Source of the DNA: Hyaloperonospora brassicae
Taxonomy: Eukaryota > Oomycota > Peronosporomycetes > Peronosporales > Peronosporaceae
Direction of reading: 5' to 3'
Assembly (NCBI GenBank): GCA_947650285.1
Contig: CANTFL010001465.1
Coordinates: 186,001 to 250,000, forward strand
DNA: 64,000 nt
This document shows, one piece after another, positions 21,112 through 34,351 of the stretch (position 1 is the stretch's first letter; the number at the start of each line of letters is the position of its first letter). Position numbers and translations under genes: made by a program. Under the pieces are notes generated by a model. That model ran no database searches, was not told the origin of the DNA, and worked only from the letters and a program-made list of their open reading frames with translations.

Positions 21112-23557
21112 CTGTTGCAATCGATTTCCGCTGCATGAGAAGGCAGCAGCGAAGAATCGGTTTTTGATTTTGTTTGCACGTTCAATCGCGACAATCGTTC
21201 TCACCTTGTCGTGTGCAGTCGTTAGTCTCAGAGTATGTGCTGCTCGCCAGCGCTGCACATTCAGCATGACCATTGGCGTGTTTGCCGTCAAGACCGAAAA
21301 AAGCCCTTTGGGAAGAGAATTCGAGGTTACGCTGGTTTTACCGTCATGCAACAATGGCAGTGCAGAAGACCGATTGACAAACCCGAAACGTTCCGCCCGA
21401 TCTTGAGCGACTCTGAAATGCTGGATTCGAACTATCCGGAAACGTCACGACCGATAGACCTACCGATACTGCGTTGTTGGTAGAATCTTGAGCAACAACG
21501 CACGTTTTCGGTTGAGATTATTTTGTGCTGCCCTCTCGTGATATCAATGAAGAGCAACTGAGTGCAGCAACCAGTCACGCGCAAGCTTGTCGATGAGAAG
21601 TATAGCTTGGCTGTTTTAAGAATTCTCTTCAAGACTGACCACGAAGCGCGGAAGTGCCAACGTCATGTGTACAACGAAATGTACATCATCATCATCATCA
21701 TTGGCGTATAATAGATCTCCGATAGGGCCTACCAAGGATAGCACAACTTCGCCACAAACGTACGATTAAGGCGTCAATATTTCGGTGGATCGAAGATGTC
21801 AACAATGGTGGTGATGACGTGAGTTAAACAAAGGCAGCTCTGACAAGGTTGTCGTGAGGCGGGTACAACAAGATCACATTGACGAGCTCACCACGTAAGT
21901 GATGCATTGACATAATGTGCTACCAACATTATCACTGCCTTATCACAAAGAATTCTGGCTAGTAGTTCTGATCAGGCTCGTATGTACACGCAAGTGTGGA
22001 CAAGGAGGCCACGACAGTTTACAGCTTCTTCCGATGACGCTCTGTGGACGCGTTGCATCATAGGGCGCAAAGACGACAACCCGGTTGTGGACGTGTTGCT
22101 TGATGTTGCTCGACTCGGTACAGACACTGGCGGCAACGCTGCACAGAATGTATCATTTTCTAGCAAGTGGCCGTGTGTGAATTCTCGCAGTCCTGACTCA
22201 AGCAATATGGCTTGCTTCGTGCGATCGGAAGACTGCATCTCATGACTGCGTAGCTGTGTCTTCGTGCAGTACACTGCGAGTTGGCAATGCCTCGTTCGAT
22301 CTCGACTGCTTCTCTCCCTCGTGAGATTCGACACCTCATTGCGAAACACAGCTTTCGCGCGATTTCTGTGCAGCACTCCCCTTCACGTGGCCATCCTCCA
22401 GAGTCTTCTAGCGATATGAGTACAACGAGGCGGAGTGATGAAAATGGCAAAAGGTTAGTAGTGATGTACTCGCAGCTCATGTACTTGCTCAACGCGAAAC
22501 GGAATTGTGTTCGATTTCCACCATCGCTTGCGACTGCAACCGTATGCAACCGTAGCAACTTGGTAGCATATTATAAGCAACAAGTTGATACTGACCCAAG
22601 CAAACCTTTGACGTCAAAAGCTTTTGCAAATGCCTTCAAAAGCTGTTGTTGCCAACGGTTCGCTTCGGTCATGTCTTCAATGAAGCACCAGGTCCCTCTT
22701 GCAAAGCTGTTATACTGTCTCTAGTTGAGACACAGACGTGCACGTGAAAGGACGTTTTGCGCGAAACGACGCAAGGTCCTTACTCGGTCGAGCAGGACAT
22801 CTTGGAAACGACAGCAGTGTCGCGAAGATCAGCCCAAGACCATCGGAGACAGTGGACTTTGCACTTGCTCGAACGGGTTCGAGAAACACGCCGCCCACTT
22901 GCGTTACTCCGCAATGCAATGAGTTGAGGCTGAAACGCATTCGCAGCAGCGACTTTTGCAAATGTATACATCAGCCTTTCAATGCTTCGGTGCAGTCACC
23001 TCGACGCTGAAGGTTGTAGTCACATCGAAGACTGGTATCGAAGACGCTAAGCGATACCTCATGATAGCGACACAGTTGATTGAAGTCATGCGTAGTAAGT
23101 CTGTTCAGGTGATATGCATCTGCCTGCTCTCGTTTTTTCTATCTATTTGCACAGCCTTGCTCCAAGAGGAGACTGGTCACATCTTATCCAGCCTTGCGGG
23201 TATCAGATTTGAGGCAGCAAGTGTTTGTGGATTGGTACTCCAATTCGTAGACATGAGCGTACAGAAGATTTATCAGGACGTGGTGGCAGTACTTTGTACT
23301 GGCAGCTTGTACAACTGACGTACTTGGCATCGTCGTAGACATTTGAGCATACTGTCAAGGATTGCAAGATGTTGATCTAGTAGGTCATTTACGGGATGCA
23401 CCTGAGCGATGTCTGACTTGCTGAAAAGGTGTAATGCCGCGTGTCAAAATCTCACATCAGTAAATTACGTTCTTTACAGATCCACTTGTTGTCCATCTGA
23501 GTTGTTGACCCTCTCCTTCGCTTTACGTGGTAGACAACGAGCAGGCCTCGACACCAT
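21112..23557. other. Mostly unassigned; one spliced exon pair near its right end
   Basis: About 2.4 kb without a recognised gene. Several 80-150 codon frames occur on both strands around 22.2-22.9 kb without known motifs. The best coding evidence is the exon pair at 22920-23318. Confidence 0.4.
22920..23318 (+). pseudogene. C-terminal part of an unidentified protein (partial or decayed gene)
   Basis: A frame from 22920 (after an in-frame TGA) to 23094 joins 23155-23318 across a 60-nt intron (GTAAGT..TTTGCACAG). The product ends in helical sequence (..LLQEETGHILSSLAGIRF.., ..VLQFVDMSVQKIYQDVV.., stop at 23318), suggestive of a HEAT/armadillo-like C-terminus, but no family is recognised. The intron is a multiple of three and has no stop. 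No start codon or clean upstream exon could be joined, and the frame upstream (22725-22919) is closed by TGA, so it may be a relic. Confidence 0.35.
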
Positions 23558-24980
23558 CTACTTGGCGTCTGGTGGCGGCGACAAAAAGTAATCCACCGAT
23601 GACTTTGCGCACAAGATGCCTAGTGCGAGCAGAAAACAGCCCAGGCCACGCATTAGTGAGTCGATGGTGTGGTTGTTCAGGCGCTACCACAACATCAAGT
23701 CACACGCAAGCCAGTCAGCCATTTGCGCAGAACCTCTCAGCAGCAGCAGCATACTTGCACGTACCTGCTTGTACTTTTTCAGAAGGGAGAGTAGCAAGTA
23801 AAACCATGTCGATACACCACAAGAAACGCCGAGAGCAAACACAATGGCCAGGGATAGTGTGAACTCGAGCATGCCGGTGCCATACACTGCGGCACGCAAA
23901 CACACACACATCCTTCAGCGCAAAAACCCAAGTGTAGGCCTTCCGACACCAGCACAAGTACCTGATGCAATCGCGCCAGTATAAGACGCAAGCAGCGCTG
24001 GATTGATCCCGGACATTGTAAGTCCCATCAGGACGTTTTTTAAAACTTCTGTCTGTGGTCGTTGCGTCGATTTACCGTGAGAAGCCTCGACATCCGGGTC
24101 GAGCGACGGCGTCATGTCTGCCTTCAGAAACACCAACCCAATCAGCGTGAACATGATCGCTCCAAGCACTCTGTCACCACCATCACACCACGACATTAGC
24201 TCATGAGCGCTCGACTCGTTTCTCTCGTGCGCAACCACACCCACGTACTTGGACACTGGAAGTAGAAACTTAGCACCCGCCAAGAAGCTGCCAAACCCCC
24301 AGAACGCAACACCAGCATAGGTCTACACAAGACATCGACAATAATTGCCACGACAACAGCAACAAAAACAATACAAACAGTAACCCAATCAGTCACTCAG
24401 TCATTCAGTCAGTCAGTCAGTCAGTCAGTCAGTCGACCCACATAGAAACAAATGCCTCTCTCTCTCGTACCGCTTCAGCGATAGCGCCGCCCACTGCGAT
24501 CGTCAGACCTGCCGCGTATTTGCCCTGAATGCCCAACTTCAGTACCATCGCCGACGTGGGTCCAGCAATGGGTACAGAGCCTAAAAACCCGAAGCAAAAG
24601 CCCGCGACCAGCGGCAGCAGCAGTCGCAGCCCCAGCGGCGCGTTCGTCAGAGTCTCCGACGCCCTCACGTCGGCTTCAACCGCTGCTATCGCGTCCCGAA
24701 CGGCCTCTTTCGTTTCGTCTGCTTCGTTTTCTACTCCTTCTGCGTTCCGTTCGACGCTTCTGACGTCTTCCGGTGCCACGAACGCGTCCACAGAGTGCGT
24801 CGGGTCGACGTCAGGTGGGGAAGAGACGACCTCTGGAGACGGCGGCGGCAATGACGAGCGGGAGAAGAAAAGGAACAGGAGCGCGAGAGCGACGAGGAGG
24901 CCGACTATAGCGCCGCGACGCAGTTGACGGTACGGCGCCCACGCGTAGCGCTTGCGGAGCTGGTGCAGGGGCAGGAGCAT
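23558..24980 (-). CDS. LysE-family multi-pass membrane transporter-like protein
   Basis: Five exons: 24980-24471, 24322-24249, 24170-23962, 23886-23765, 23683-23558 (346 aa), all in phase. An N-terminal membrane anchor (AIVGLLVALALLFLFFS) is followed by an acidic linker and a LysE/RhtB-like domain. The first helix contains LLLPLVAGFCFGFLGSVPIA with GPTSAMVLKLGIQGKYAAG, the glycine/proline signature of amino-acid exporters. SGINPALLASY and three further helices follow. In bacteria this family exports amino acids; the eukaryotic substrate is unknown. The 24171-24248 intron (GTACGT..CAG) has no stop and may be retained. A (CAGT)n tract lies in intron 1 (about 24393-24435). The start codon sits 22 bp from a GTA microsatellite. 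Confidence 0.72.
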
Positions 24981-24999
24981 CGTGCACTTGTGCGAGTAA

Positions 25000-25555
<556 letters not shown>

Positions 25556-26823
25556 CTAGTCGGACTGTCGTTCCCGCGGTAGAGTGACGTCCTACCACTC
25601 TGCCAGCAACAAGACGAAGAACGCTGTTTCTGTCGCATACAGTCGCGGAACAGCGCGGTATACCGACTGCTCCTCGGTATGACAACTGCAGCACAGACGT
25701 GCACGCTCAGACAACAACTGTCTTGTCTCACTGTTTTTGACGAGAGCCACGTCGGCGTGGTGCTGAACGCGTTACTGCCACTGCGGCAACGGCTCTTTGC
25801 GTTTGATTCGGACACATTTGCACTCGATGCGATCCAAATCCCTTCTTGACACAATTGTGTCGTGTAAAGTGGCCGTGGGACACATGTTCGGGCGAGCATT
25901 TGGCTCGTCTAAGTAGATGTCGAATCGCATCCAGTAAAGTCGGCTCGCGGTGCTGGAGAGTTCGCTTGTCAGCAAAAATTGGGCACTGTTGACAATGCGT
26001 ACGACTCAAAAAAAGAGCGGTATCATACTCGTGGAGCTACGTCTTGACTCGTGGCCGTAGCATTCGTTCACTACGAATGGCCCAACGTTGTAACAGAGGA
26101 TATCGAGTAAACGTCACGCGTCTCATCCAACGAGAATCGGTTGAAGGGGACAAGAAAACGTTGTTATGATTGTCGACGCGTGCAGAATGTGCCAACAAGA
26201 CCATCGACGATTCGCGTCTTGAGCTTGCAGATGGTGGCTTGGAGAAGCCTCCACCACTAACGAACGGAGTGGTCGTCCCAGTGAGCATCTGGCTGCGGAC
26301 TCGAGCGCTTTGCGTGCCGAGGACAATAGCGATCGCAACAACAGCAAAAGGAGCAGTGGGCCTTCGAGGTGCAAGCAGACACCTTTGCTCGCTCCGCACG
26401 TTACATAGACTTGTCCTCGGCCTGAAAGTACCGTGTTGTCTGGAGTCAAATCCACATATCTCTGGGCACAACGAGCTCAGCGCAGCCACGCCAACAGCGC
26501 TCAATGTCCTGTCGTCCATTGATCAGTGGACCACAAACTCACCGTAATTGACGCGAAGTAGGTGTCGACCGCCACCCTGAGGCATCGAGCAAAGTGGTGC
26601 TCGATGCCGGGAGCAGCGGGTCAAAAGGCAATCGAAGCTGTGGTAAGGTATCTACGGCGTAGACAGGCAGGGATGCCATCATGTCCGACAAAGAAGACGT
26701 TGGAGCCGCACGGCTCGCAGTTCAGAGATTCAATTTGGAAGAGTCGCACGTAACAAGCTTATTTCGCACAAATTTGTACAACTCCTACTTCCCGTCAGAC
26801 CCAAGTCGCACCCCGGCAGCCAC
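25556..26823 (-). other. Probable minus-strand spliced gene, not resolved
   Basis: A likely first exon starts at the ATG at 26682 (MMASLPVYAVDTLPQL..) and ends at 26543 with a GTGAGT donor. Downstream on the same strand are protein-like frames at 26037-26520 (hydrophobic AVVAIAIVLG), at 26123-26455 in another frame (VDLTPDNTVLSGRGQVYV), and a possible last exon ending at 25775 (RFDIYLDEPNARPNMC.., ending KEPLPQWQ). I could not join them in a consistent phase and recognise no domain. Coding content is likely; the model is not. Confidence 0.35.
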
Positions 26824-28384
26824 TTACTCCCTCTTGTCCAGGCGCACCTCGATCAGCCGGCCTTCTACGTCGTACCCGTTGAAGCGCTCTGTGGCACATG
26901 ATCAGATTCACGCTTTAGTAACAAGCAATCACGACCACGAAAACAAAAGACACTTACCGATCGCTTGCCACGCGTCCGCTGCATTCGTGTATCGAATGAT
27001 ACCAAAGCCACGCGAGCGACCGTCCGGGTGCTCAGCGATGTCGGCACGTTCAACCGCTCCCACGGTTGCAAACAGGTCCTTCAGTTGCTGCCAGTTGGTG
27101 TCCCACGGAAGCTGCATACAACATACAACACATTAGAAGCGCAAGGTCACGTGCAAAAAGCGACGTCGACGTACGTTTCCAACATAGAGCTGACGACCCT
27201 CGCCGCCACTACCGCCAGCGCCAGCACCGCCACCGCCGCCAGCACCACCACGAGGAGGCGCAGCGCGCTTGGCAAACTTGGAAATGCTACCGCCTTCAGG
27301 CTCTCTGTCCTCGCGGACAAAGATGAGTCGGCCTTCGAGCTCCGTGTTGTTGAGCTCCGCAATGGCCTTCGCAGCTTCGTCCGGCGAAGCGTACTCCACG
27401 AGGCCACACCCCTTGGAGCGACCATTCGACTCTTCCAGGACTGGTCAAAGCAGAAGACACAAGAACCTCACCGGTCAGCACCACCAAAACGGCAATGAAG
27501 ACACAAATACGCCACCACTAGTAGCAGCACGACAGTCACGCACCATCGGCGTGCACCACCGTGCCGGCCTTCTTCATATGGTCCTTGAGCTCCTGCCACT
27601 TGACAGTCCACGACAAGTTGCCCACGTATACCCGGAAGCCGCGCTTGGGTTTCTGGGCCGACGACGGCTGGGACTCGCGGTCTTCACGAACAAAGATCTT
27701 GCGGCCACCGAGTTCCGTGTCATTGAGCGTGGCGATAGCATTCTTTGCTGCGTCTTCCGACTCGAACGTCACGACGCCACACCCCTGCGCGATACAACAC
27801 GACACGGACCACACACACATCGTCACTTGTGCACGTTGTGGCCAAACAACAGCTCGTAGCCAGAGCGTACCTTCGAGCGACCGTTCCACTCGAGCACCGT
27901 CGCGGCCTCAACGGGTCCAGCTGCGAGCATGTGCTCCTTGAGGTCCTGCGACTTGATGCTCCACGACAGATTGCCCACGTACACGCGGCAGTTGACAGCG
28001 CTCGACGACTCCATCTCCACGTCTAACGTCGGTGCAGCAACGAGTCAGGAACCGAATCAATCACTCGGCCACTCAATCAAACACCCCATGTTCTCTCGAT
28101 GTATACAGCAGTATACACTATACATACCGTGGCCCGCGTCACTGTGGTCAGCTTGGTGCAAACTCGACTCGCCCGCGTGCTCGGCGTGTTTCCTGCGTTA
28201 CAGCGCAGCAGTACCCCACCCATCAGTCTCCCCCCTCGCTCCCTACAGAGCCACGACAGTCGGCCACGCACGTGCTCTTGGCCTCGTCCGCAGGGGCTGC
28301 CCCCGCGTCGGTCTTTGCACGCTCCTGCACAATGATGTCGTCCAGCGACATGTCGAGCTTCTTCTCGGCGGTAACGGACGCCAT
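26824..28384 (-). CDS. RNA-binding protein with three RRM domains (GBP2/hnRNP M-like)
   Basis: Six exons: 28384-28258, 28022-27871, 27784-27544, 27440-27175, 27111-26958, 26888-26824 (334 aa). It should bind single-stranded RNA (or G-rich DNA) in nucleus or cytoplasm. Three RRMs are visible, each with RNP2 ([30 protein letters not shown]) and RNP1-type [30 protein letters not shown]2 and RRM3 are separated by a Gly-rich linker ([16 protein letters not shown]). The N-terminus ([19 protein letters not shown]) resembles the short acidic leader of UIF/SR-type factors. The first intron (28023-28257) has a weak donor (GTCGTG), so the end of exon 1 is the least certain part. Confidence 0.88.
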
Positions 28385-29511
28385 GTCGACGACGAAGTTG
28401 CTCTCTCGCGGTCGCTCTTGTTGCAAGTCCCTCGAAATTGCCAACTGGGGCGAATCTTTTGGGTGGTGCGGACGGAGGCATAGCGAGAGCAAGTGAATCG
28501 TCTTTGACAGGGGACGAGGCGGATGGACGGACTCCACAAGTGCTGACTGGAGGAAAAGCGGCTGCCGTCGGATCGGCCCTCCAGATGATTGGCTGATGAC
28601 GAGGTACGCGAAACCAGGCACGAAAAGGACCGTACCCTCGTACAATACCCCTCGCAACTCGACACCACACCCCCTTAATTCACTAGTTCCATTCAACAGC
28701 GACCCCTGGGATGTCCAGTTTCGTTGGCAAAGTTTAGGGAACGACCTTCTGGCAATAAAAGGTACTGCTTTAACATGCACGCTGTCGGCCACGAATAGAC
28801 TGAACTGTTGCGGACGTTCTTGTTATACGTGCGATCGTATCCATATCTCAGTGCAAGTCAGCGTTGCGTTTTGCCATGGACTGCACCTGACACTGCCTCT
28901 TTTGTCCAGTTCGGATACTATTCAGCTTCATTTTGAGTCTGTTCTCTGCATGATGTTCCATACTATGGTCAGCCGGAGCCATACGGACATTGCTGTATCG
29001 ATGACACCTTACTTCATATATGCAACGTCACGTAACCTCGTCACCACGTTCAGAAAGGGCGTGCAAAACCCATGGCTTGTACATGCGCGACCCTTGCAAA
29101 AAGATCGCGTCCAACCAGGTCGTGCAGCATAGACGGCACCACGATACGAAGCACAGAGCTAGGACCTCTGCATCATCAGTCATCATCAAGCCACCGCACT
29201 GTCAGTCGCAGCATTTCCCCAATGCGCCACGTCGATCCTTGGGTTGCCTTGATCAAAAGCCGAGTGGCGAAAATACTAGAGCGCCGGACGTTCATGTCAC
29301 AATGTCGTACAACTCGACATTTACTTTCTGGGATGAATATTAATGGACAGAGGGCTGCGGGCAAACCTCTTGTTGCGCGAGCCCTCCATCCGCGGGTGCA
29401 TGGGCGGTCGAGCTGCGTTTGGGAATCCAGCTGCAGATCCTGTTGCGTCTCCGACACGAGGCGTGCTCGGCATTTTGTTTAGCAACTATAGATACACGAC
29501 CACAAGTACTG
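28385..29511. other. Intergenic, no supported gene
   Basis: About 1.1 kb between the RRM gene start and the 3' end of TAF9. Frames on the plus strand (for example 28596-29132) lack family similarity and overlap no splice pattern. Nothing else was seen. Confidence 0.5.
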
Positions 29512-30268
29512 TCAGGTCAGCCAAACATTGACAAAGACAACCAACTTGTCTTTGATTTGCTGTCGCGGACGCACCGGATCTTGCCGGTCGCTCTCCTTTG
29601 TCACCAGTTGATACTGAAGCGGAGGAAGACGGACGCCGTATTCGTTCGAAATTGGCGGAAGCGAAATACTATTGCGTTTGTCTGCCAGCTCCATTGTCAG
29701 CTAAGACACATCACCACGTCGGCCAGTCACGTGAATATCAAGCAAGAAAACCAGCGTCAACAGAGCCCGGAAAGCAACGAATGGCCCACCTCTCGAGGTG
29801 GCGCTTGAGCGTAGTGGTGGCTCAACCTCGAAGCGATTGCCAGCCGAATGTCGTCAGGATCAATCGTCTACATTCGTCAGAAATGTGCAAAATAACGGGC
29901 AGCATGCCATGATGTTCTCGGGTCTATTTCATCTATGCCTTGCGCTCACTCTACCTGCTTGTCTGCAAACATGGAATACTCCTGGGCATCCACCAGAACC
30001 TCCGTCACGTAACCTGCACATTCCACAAATGAGACGCATCCTGTTCGTACTTACGCCAAATGAATAGTACTACAAGCCAATGGGATTGATCCGTACGGTG
30101 CACGAACTCGAGCAGCTGCGCGACGACACGCGGCTCAAACCTATCGACCCCCATGGACTCCAGCACGTTCTCCATGCACAACACATCCAGCGGCTGCACG
30201 TCGACCCCTTCTGCACGCTCACTGCCGTGGTCTTCGTCGTCGTGGAGACGCTTGTTGTCGCTGCCCAT
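29512..30268 (-). CDS. TAF9: Transcription initiation factor TFIID subunit 9
   Basis: Four exons, 30268-30097, 30013-29955, 29867-29790 and 29700-29512, give 165 aa with matching phases. The histone-fold domain is assembled across the joints: LCMENVLESMGVDRFEPRVV..LLEFVHR, YVTEVLVDAQEYSMFADK, then IDPDDIRLAIASRL. The conserved TAF9 tail follows (PPPRE-LTMELADKRNSISLPP, NEYGVRLPPLQYQL). It pairs with TAF6 in TFIID and SAGA to recognise core promoters and carry histone acetylation activity. The short C-terminus is normal for protist TAF9. It is the last gene before the 24-kb repeat island. Confidence 0.93.
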
Positions 30269-30528
30269 AATGGCGAAAGTACAAAACCTACAAACAAAAT
30301 GAATGTGCCATAAACAGATCGCTCACCCTTTTACAGTGACGGCATTATGTCGTAAACGTCTATCCAAATATTTCGGGTTTGTATTTTCAACCCGATATTT
30401 AGGCCAAAATTATGTAACGGGTCCACCCCGCTGCACAAAAAAAGCGCCGAGGCGAATGACGTTACAAAGCAAGATATGTAAGCATAGGGGTCGCTCGATG
30501 ATGTTGTGGACACCATCCATAACCTGTA

Positions 30529-31575
30529 ACATTTTTCAATCTCCTTCGCTCAGCTACTCCTCACCCCATACTTCTTAAAACACAAATCTAAGACCATGGA
30601 TGGCTTATGCACAATACTAGCTTCAATTCTATAGTCTCGGATCATAACCACAGTAGACAATTTTTCCGCGAAGTTCTGGGACCCTAAAGTTCGGAGAATT
30701 TCGTGAATAATGGCTCGCGGCGGGCACATTTGGCCGACCCCAAAATTACCGTGTAGACCTATTTTTCTCGATCTTTCGCAATTTTTCTTATGTAGCCCTT
30801 TATTAAGTAGACGAATGGGCGTAAAAGAACCATTTTTGCAGTCTATAAAGTGCAAAAATGGCTATTTCGCCCTATTAGGCATTGTTTTGCCTGTTTATAT
30901 CCTCTATTTACTATGGAAGGACGCATGCAATCATCAAAATTTATTGCAAAGCACGATAAGTGGCAGCAGCTAAACGTTCACATCCGTTAAAATTGAATTG
31001 GTACCTTACAATGCGACTAATACTTCTTTACGGCGTAGTCGTCGGCCTTCCTAGTCAGGATCATGCGATATACGTTCATGTACCGAAAGCACCTTCAAGC
31101 ATGGTGGCGGATAGTATTGAGAGAGACGAATGCAAGGGGTTTAGGACCATGTGCTCAAGCCTTTTTCCAGCATAAATCTTCAATCTCCCCTGAACAAATC
31201 GATGAAGGTCAGACAGCAATGGAACTTAGGGGAAAATGTGAGATACGGCCGCAGTGATAGTCTCTTCCCGAAGCCCTTTTGGCTCTTAATTTACATCAAC
31301 TTTCGGATGACACTGCGGTCGCAGCAACTGCCCTCATAATCTGCAAGCACCGTAGCCATTTGTTGGGGCGCGGCATGTTGGTGATTTTTGACTAATAATT
31401 ACATCGATATGGGTTGAAAACGTGCAAAAGACTTTCATGTTGTATGCAGTGCGACGGGAGCGTTGAAATTGGCGCTTTTCGGTTGCGGAAACAGCAAAAA
31501 AGCATAATTTTTTTTCTTTTTCAAATTTGGCCGCCAAAAAAAGTTATAGCTTATAGGTGGGGAGCGTCGTATTGA
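30529..31575. repeat. Diverged ~1.05 kb repeat, copy A (left border of the repeat island)
   Basis: The sequence from CAGCTACTCCTCACCCCATACTT (about 30551) to CTTTTTCAAATTTGGCCGCC (about 31515-31545) aligns by eye along its length, in the same orientation, with 53316-54398. The copies differ by many substitutions and small indels. No frame is intact across both copies; shared peptides such as FEKEK (minus strand) shift frame. It is probably an old transposon fragment of unknown class. Confidence 0.7.
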
Positions 31576-33218
31576 TATTGACATCGGCACCAAAGACATG
31601 TAGATGTGAATGGTATGGAGTCCGATACGATTCAGTATGCATCACCCTTGGCAAGTAATTTTGACAGAATGTTACCTTTGAATGTAGAAGTCGGCAAGCA
31701 CCAGCTGACAGCACGCTGCGTATTGGCTAGGATCGGTCATCGCGTCAGCCAGCAAAGCCATCAATCCATGCAAGACTCGAACAATAAGTATGAACCAAGA
31801 GGTTAGCATTCATATCTGAGATTCAATGTAGTGTTTCGTGAACCTTGACTAAATGAATCTATTTCTGCCTGGTTGACCGACACGTGTAAGCTCCCGATTC
31901 ACGCATACTTAGTACCTTTCTTTGACATACATAATTAGTACAACCTTGTAGGCTCGCGTATAGAATTGCAACCTGTTGTACGTGGCTGTAACACTACGAG
32001 GGTACCATTAGTACCTAATGCTTCATCTACACGACCGTGTCATGAATTCAGAGGTATCCGACTACACCATTATCAGTGCAGGATACTAATAATGTCAGAA
32101 GCGGAAGCTTAAAGTGCTCCGTTATATGCCTGTGTTCGACAAAGCGTCTATCTACTGATAGATAGACCTGAATATATGTAGAAATGTTAAAAAGCAGCGT
32201 GTAGTCGACCGACGTACCGACACTACGATGGAGTTGATCTCGGCGCGTACATGTGTCAGTGACAAAACCCAGCACAAAACAGGTAAAAATCAATCAAGAC
32301 TAGGTGAATTAAAAGCAGGTTAAACAGAACAATATACTCAATTCGGTATTTGCTACCAGCCATCATAGCAGCATATTTTCCTGTCGTTTTTAACAGGATG
32401 ATTTGTCATCTATTATTGCTGATGCAGACGGCGACCTTCAATCTTGCCCAGACTTGCCGAATATGAGAGGCTTGCCCCGGTATGCTTTGACTTGTATCCT
32501 TGTGCCTATTTCGTATACCTTTGGGTCACACTGACTTAAGCTCTTCGTAACGGCCTTGAAGATGCCGATCTCGCTTGAAGGTAGGAATTATTTTGGTCGA
32601 TTGCTGCGCGTGAAAATTTATGCATCAATTTAGTATGAGCGATCTCGCTTTACTATCGGTCACTCTGCTTCCGTTGATACCTCATCTCGCTTGACCGAGT
32701 CATGCATACAATTGTAACTATATTCTGACATCTTCAGCTGCCTCGCAATCTGTAATTCTCGAGCTTGATATTGTGATCTAGGTTAACGACCCATATTGTC
32801 TTGGTAATCCACCAGATTGACTTGTAAACGCTTACGCCCTTTACACCGCCCACTTCTTCCTTTACTTTCCCTTGTCTTGATTATGTGGTTGAGTGAGGCC
32901 TCAAAACTGCGTGATGAGCCCCCAAAATAATCACTGTGCCGGACTGCCGACTTACGGGGGGGGGTTACCCCAATGCCGCGTATAGACCTTGACTCACCTT
33001 GTGTACCCGTCGGCTGTCGGGTTGCACTCTTCGGTATAATTGGACGGCGACTAAGATGTGTTAGCCTTGCAAGAGCCAGACTTAAAGGGGACCCGAGTGG
33101 ATATGCTTCACTCGGTGGACCAGTGGGTGGTCACTTGATCGACACGGTCAGGGGTGGGCTTGTAACCCAAATTCTTCAGGTAGCTTGTCGTTCCTGGTCT
33201 TTTGTATAATCACAGGGG
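31576..33218. other. AT-rich repeat-island DNA without recognised features
   Basis: No gene-like frame over 90 codons was seen. Base composition is AT-richer than the gene islands. It ends at the GGGG target site of the Gypsy element (33215-33218). The nine-G run at about 32954-32962 is the only notable tract. Confidence 0.5.
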
Positions 33219-34351
33219 TGTGGTAAAGCGACTATGAAAATTTGCTATTGAGGAACTGATCGCATTCCCGTTATGTCCGAGCCAGTTAACGGTTGGCTGC
33301 CCGGTCCCACATCCGGTCAGATCGCGTCCATTGGACAGTCAGACTAAAATGAATATCAGATCGGGCAAGTCGGGACCTGCGACTTTGGATCAAGGTATGA
33401 GGCGGAAGGTAACGTTGGCGATCAGTCGATCAAGAAGGGAACCGCGATCAGAAAGGCATTTGCGATCAAGATGGCGATCGAGATCGTGATCAGTGATCAG
33501 GTAAGTGATCGCGATCAAGTTGGTGTGGAGCACACCATGTGATCCGCGATCAGCAAGGTGATCGCGACTAGGAAGCGATCGAGATCAGGAAGCGATCGAG
33601 ATCGTGATCATTGATCAGATATGTGATCGCGATTAGACAAGCCTATCAGGTGTGGGCCACGCAAGTACAAGATCGCTATCGTCTAGAGAGAGCGACATGT
33701 GGCAAACGATGTACAAGACATTGAGATAGGGATATGGTTGTTGGGTTTGATTGGTTAACATTAAACAGAGTTCAAGTTGCTTCAAAGTACACATGTCGAC
33801 TTCTCCTCCGGGTGGATCATTGGCCACCCGACGTCAAGTAAAGGTTTACATACTTCAATCAAGTGATGTCCCTGGATTGTTTGGCCAGGGATCAAGATCT
33901 CTCAAACAACACCCCAACTGCGACTGGACGAAGGAAACCCTTTGTGGTTGAGGACCCAAGATCGTGGGACGGCTCAAGTGGTCAGAAGGCTCGCGAATCA
34001 AGGTCTACATTTGGACAAGGCGATCTGTTACAGATCAGGGTGACTCATATCGAGCACTCCACAAGCATACAAGTGATCGCGTGACGACTTCCACTTGATC
34101 ACACCAACCCCGATCGTGGTGTGAAGATTTCCACACCGTGATCAAACCTCGACCCCATCAAAAACACGGTTAAGTTTTCCATTGACACGAGTCCACCTGG
34201 AAGAGTGCAACCCGCCCCACCGACGGGCACACAAGGTGAGGAAGGCTATCAATAACACGGAATCGGAGTACCCCCTCCGTTAGTCGGTCGTCCGGGCGCC
34301 AGTGAAGAGTTATGATCTACTCTTCAAAAGAGCGATCACCACTCCATTACA
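33219..34351 (+). repeat. 5' LTR of the Gypsy element (1133 bp, GATC-dense)
   Basis: I count about seven substitutions against the 3' LTR (for example GGTAAAG/GGCAAAG, CATTCCCGTTATG/AGG, CCGTTAG/CCTTTAG, ATTACA/ACCACA), so identity exceeds 99 percent. Between about 33360 and 33680 there are over 20 GATC tetranucleotides. A block conserved in related LTRs, TACCCCCTCCGTTAGTCGGT followed by CGTCCGGGCGCCAGTG, lies at about 34268-34303. Confidence 0.95.

Noticed and set aside
33405..33640. GATC-rich repeats considered as a CRISPR-like array
   Set aside because: Units have no constant repeat and spacer lengths and lie inside the LTR of a eukaryotic retrotransposon.
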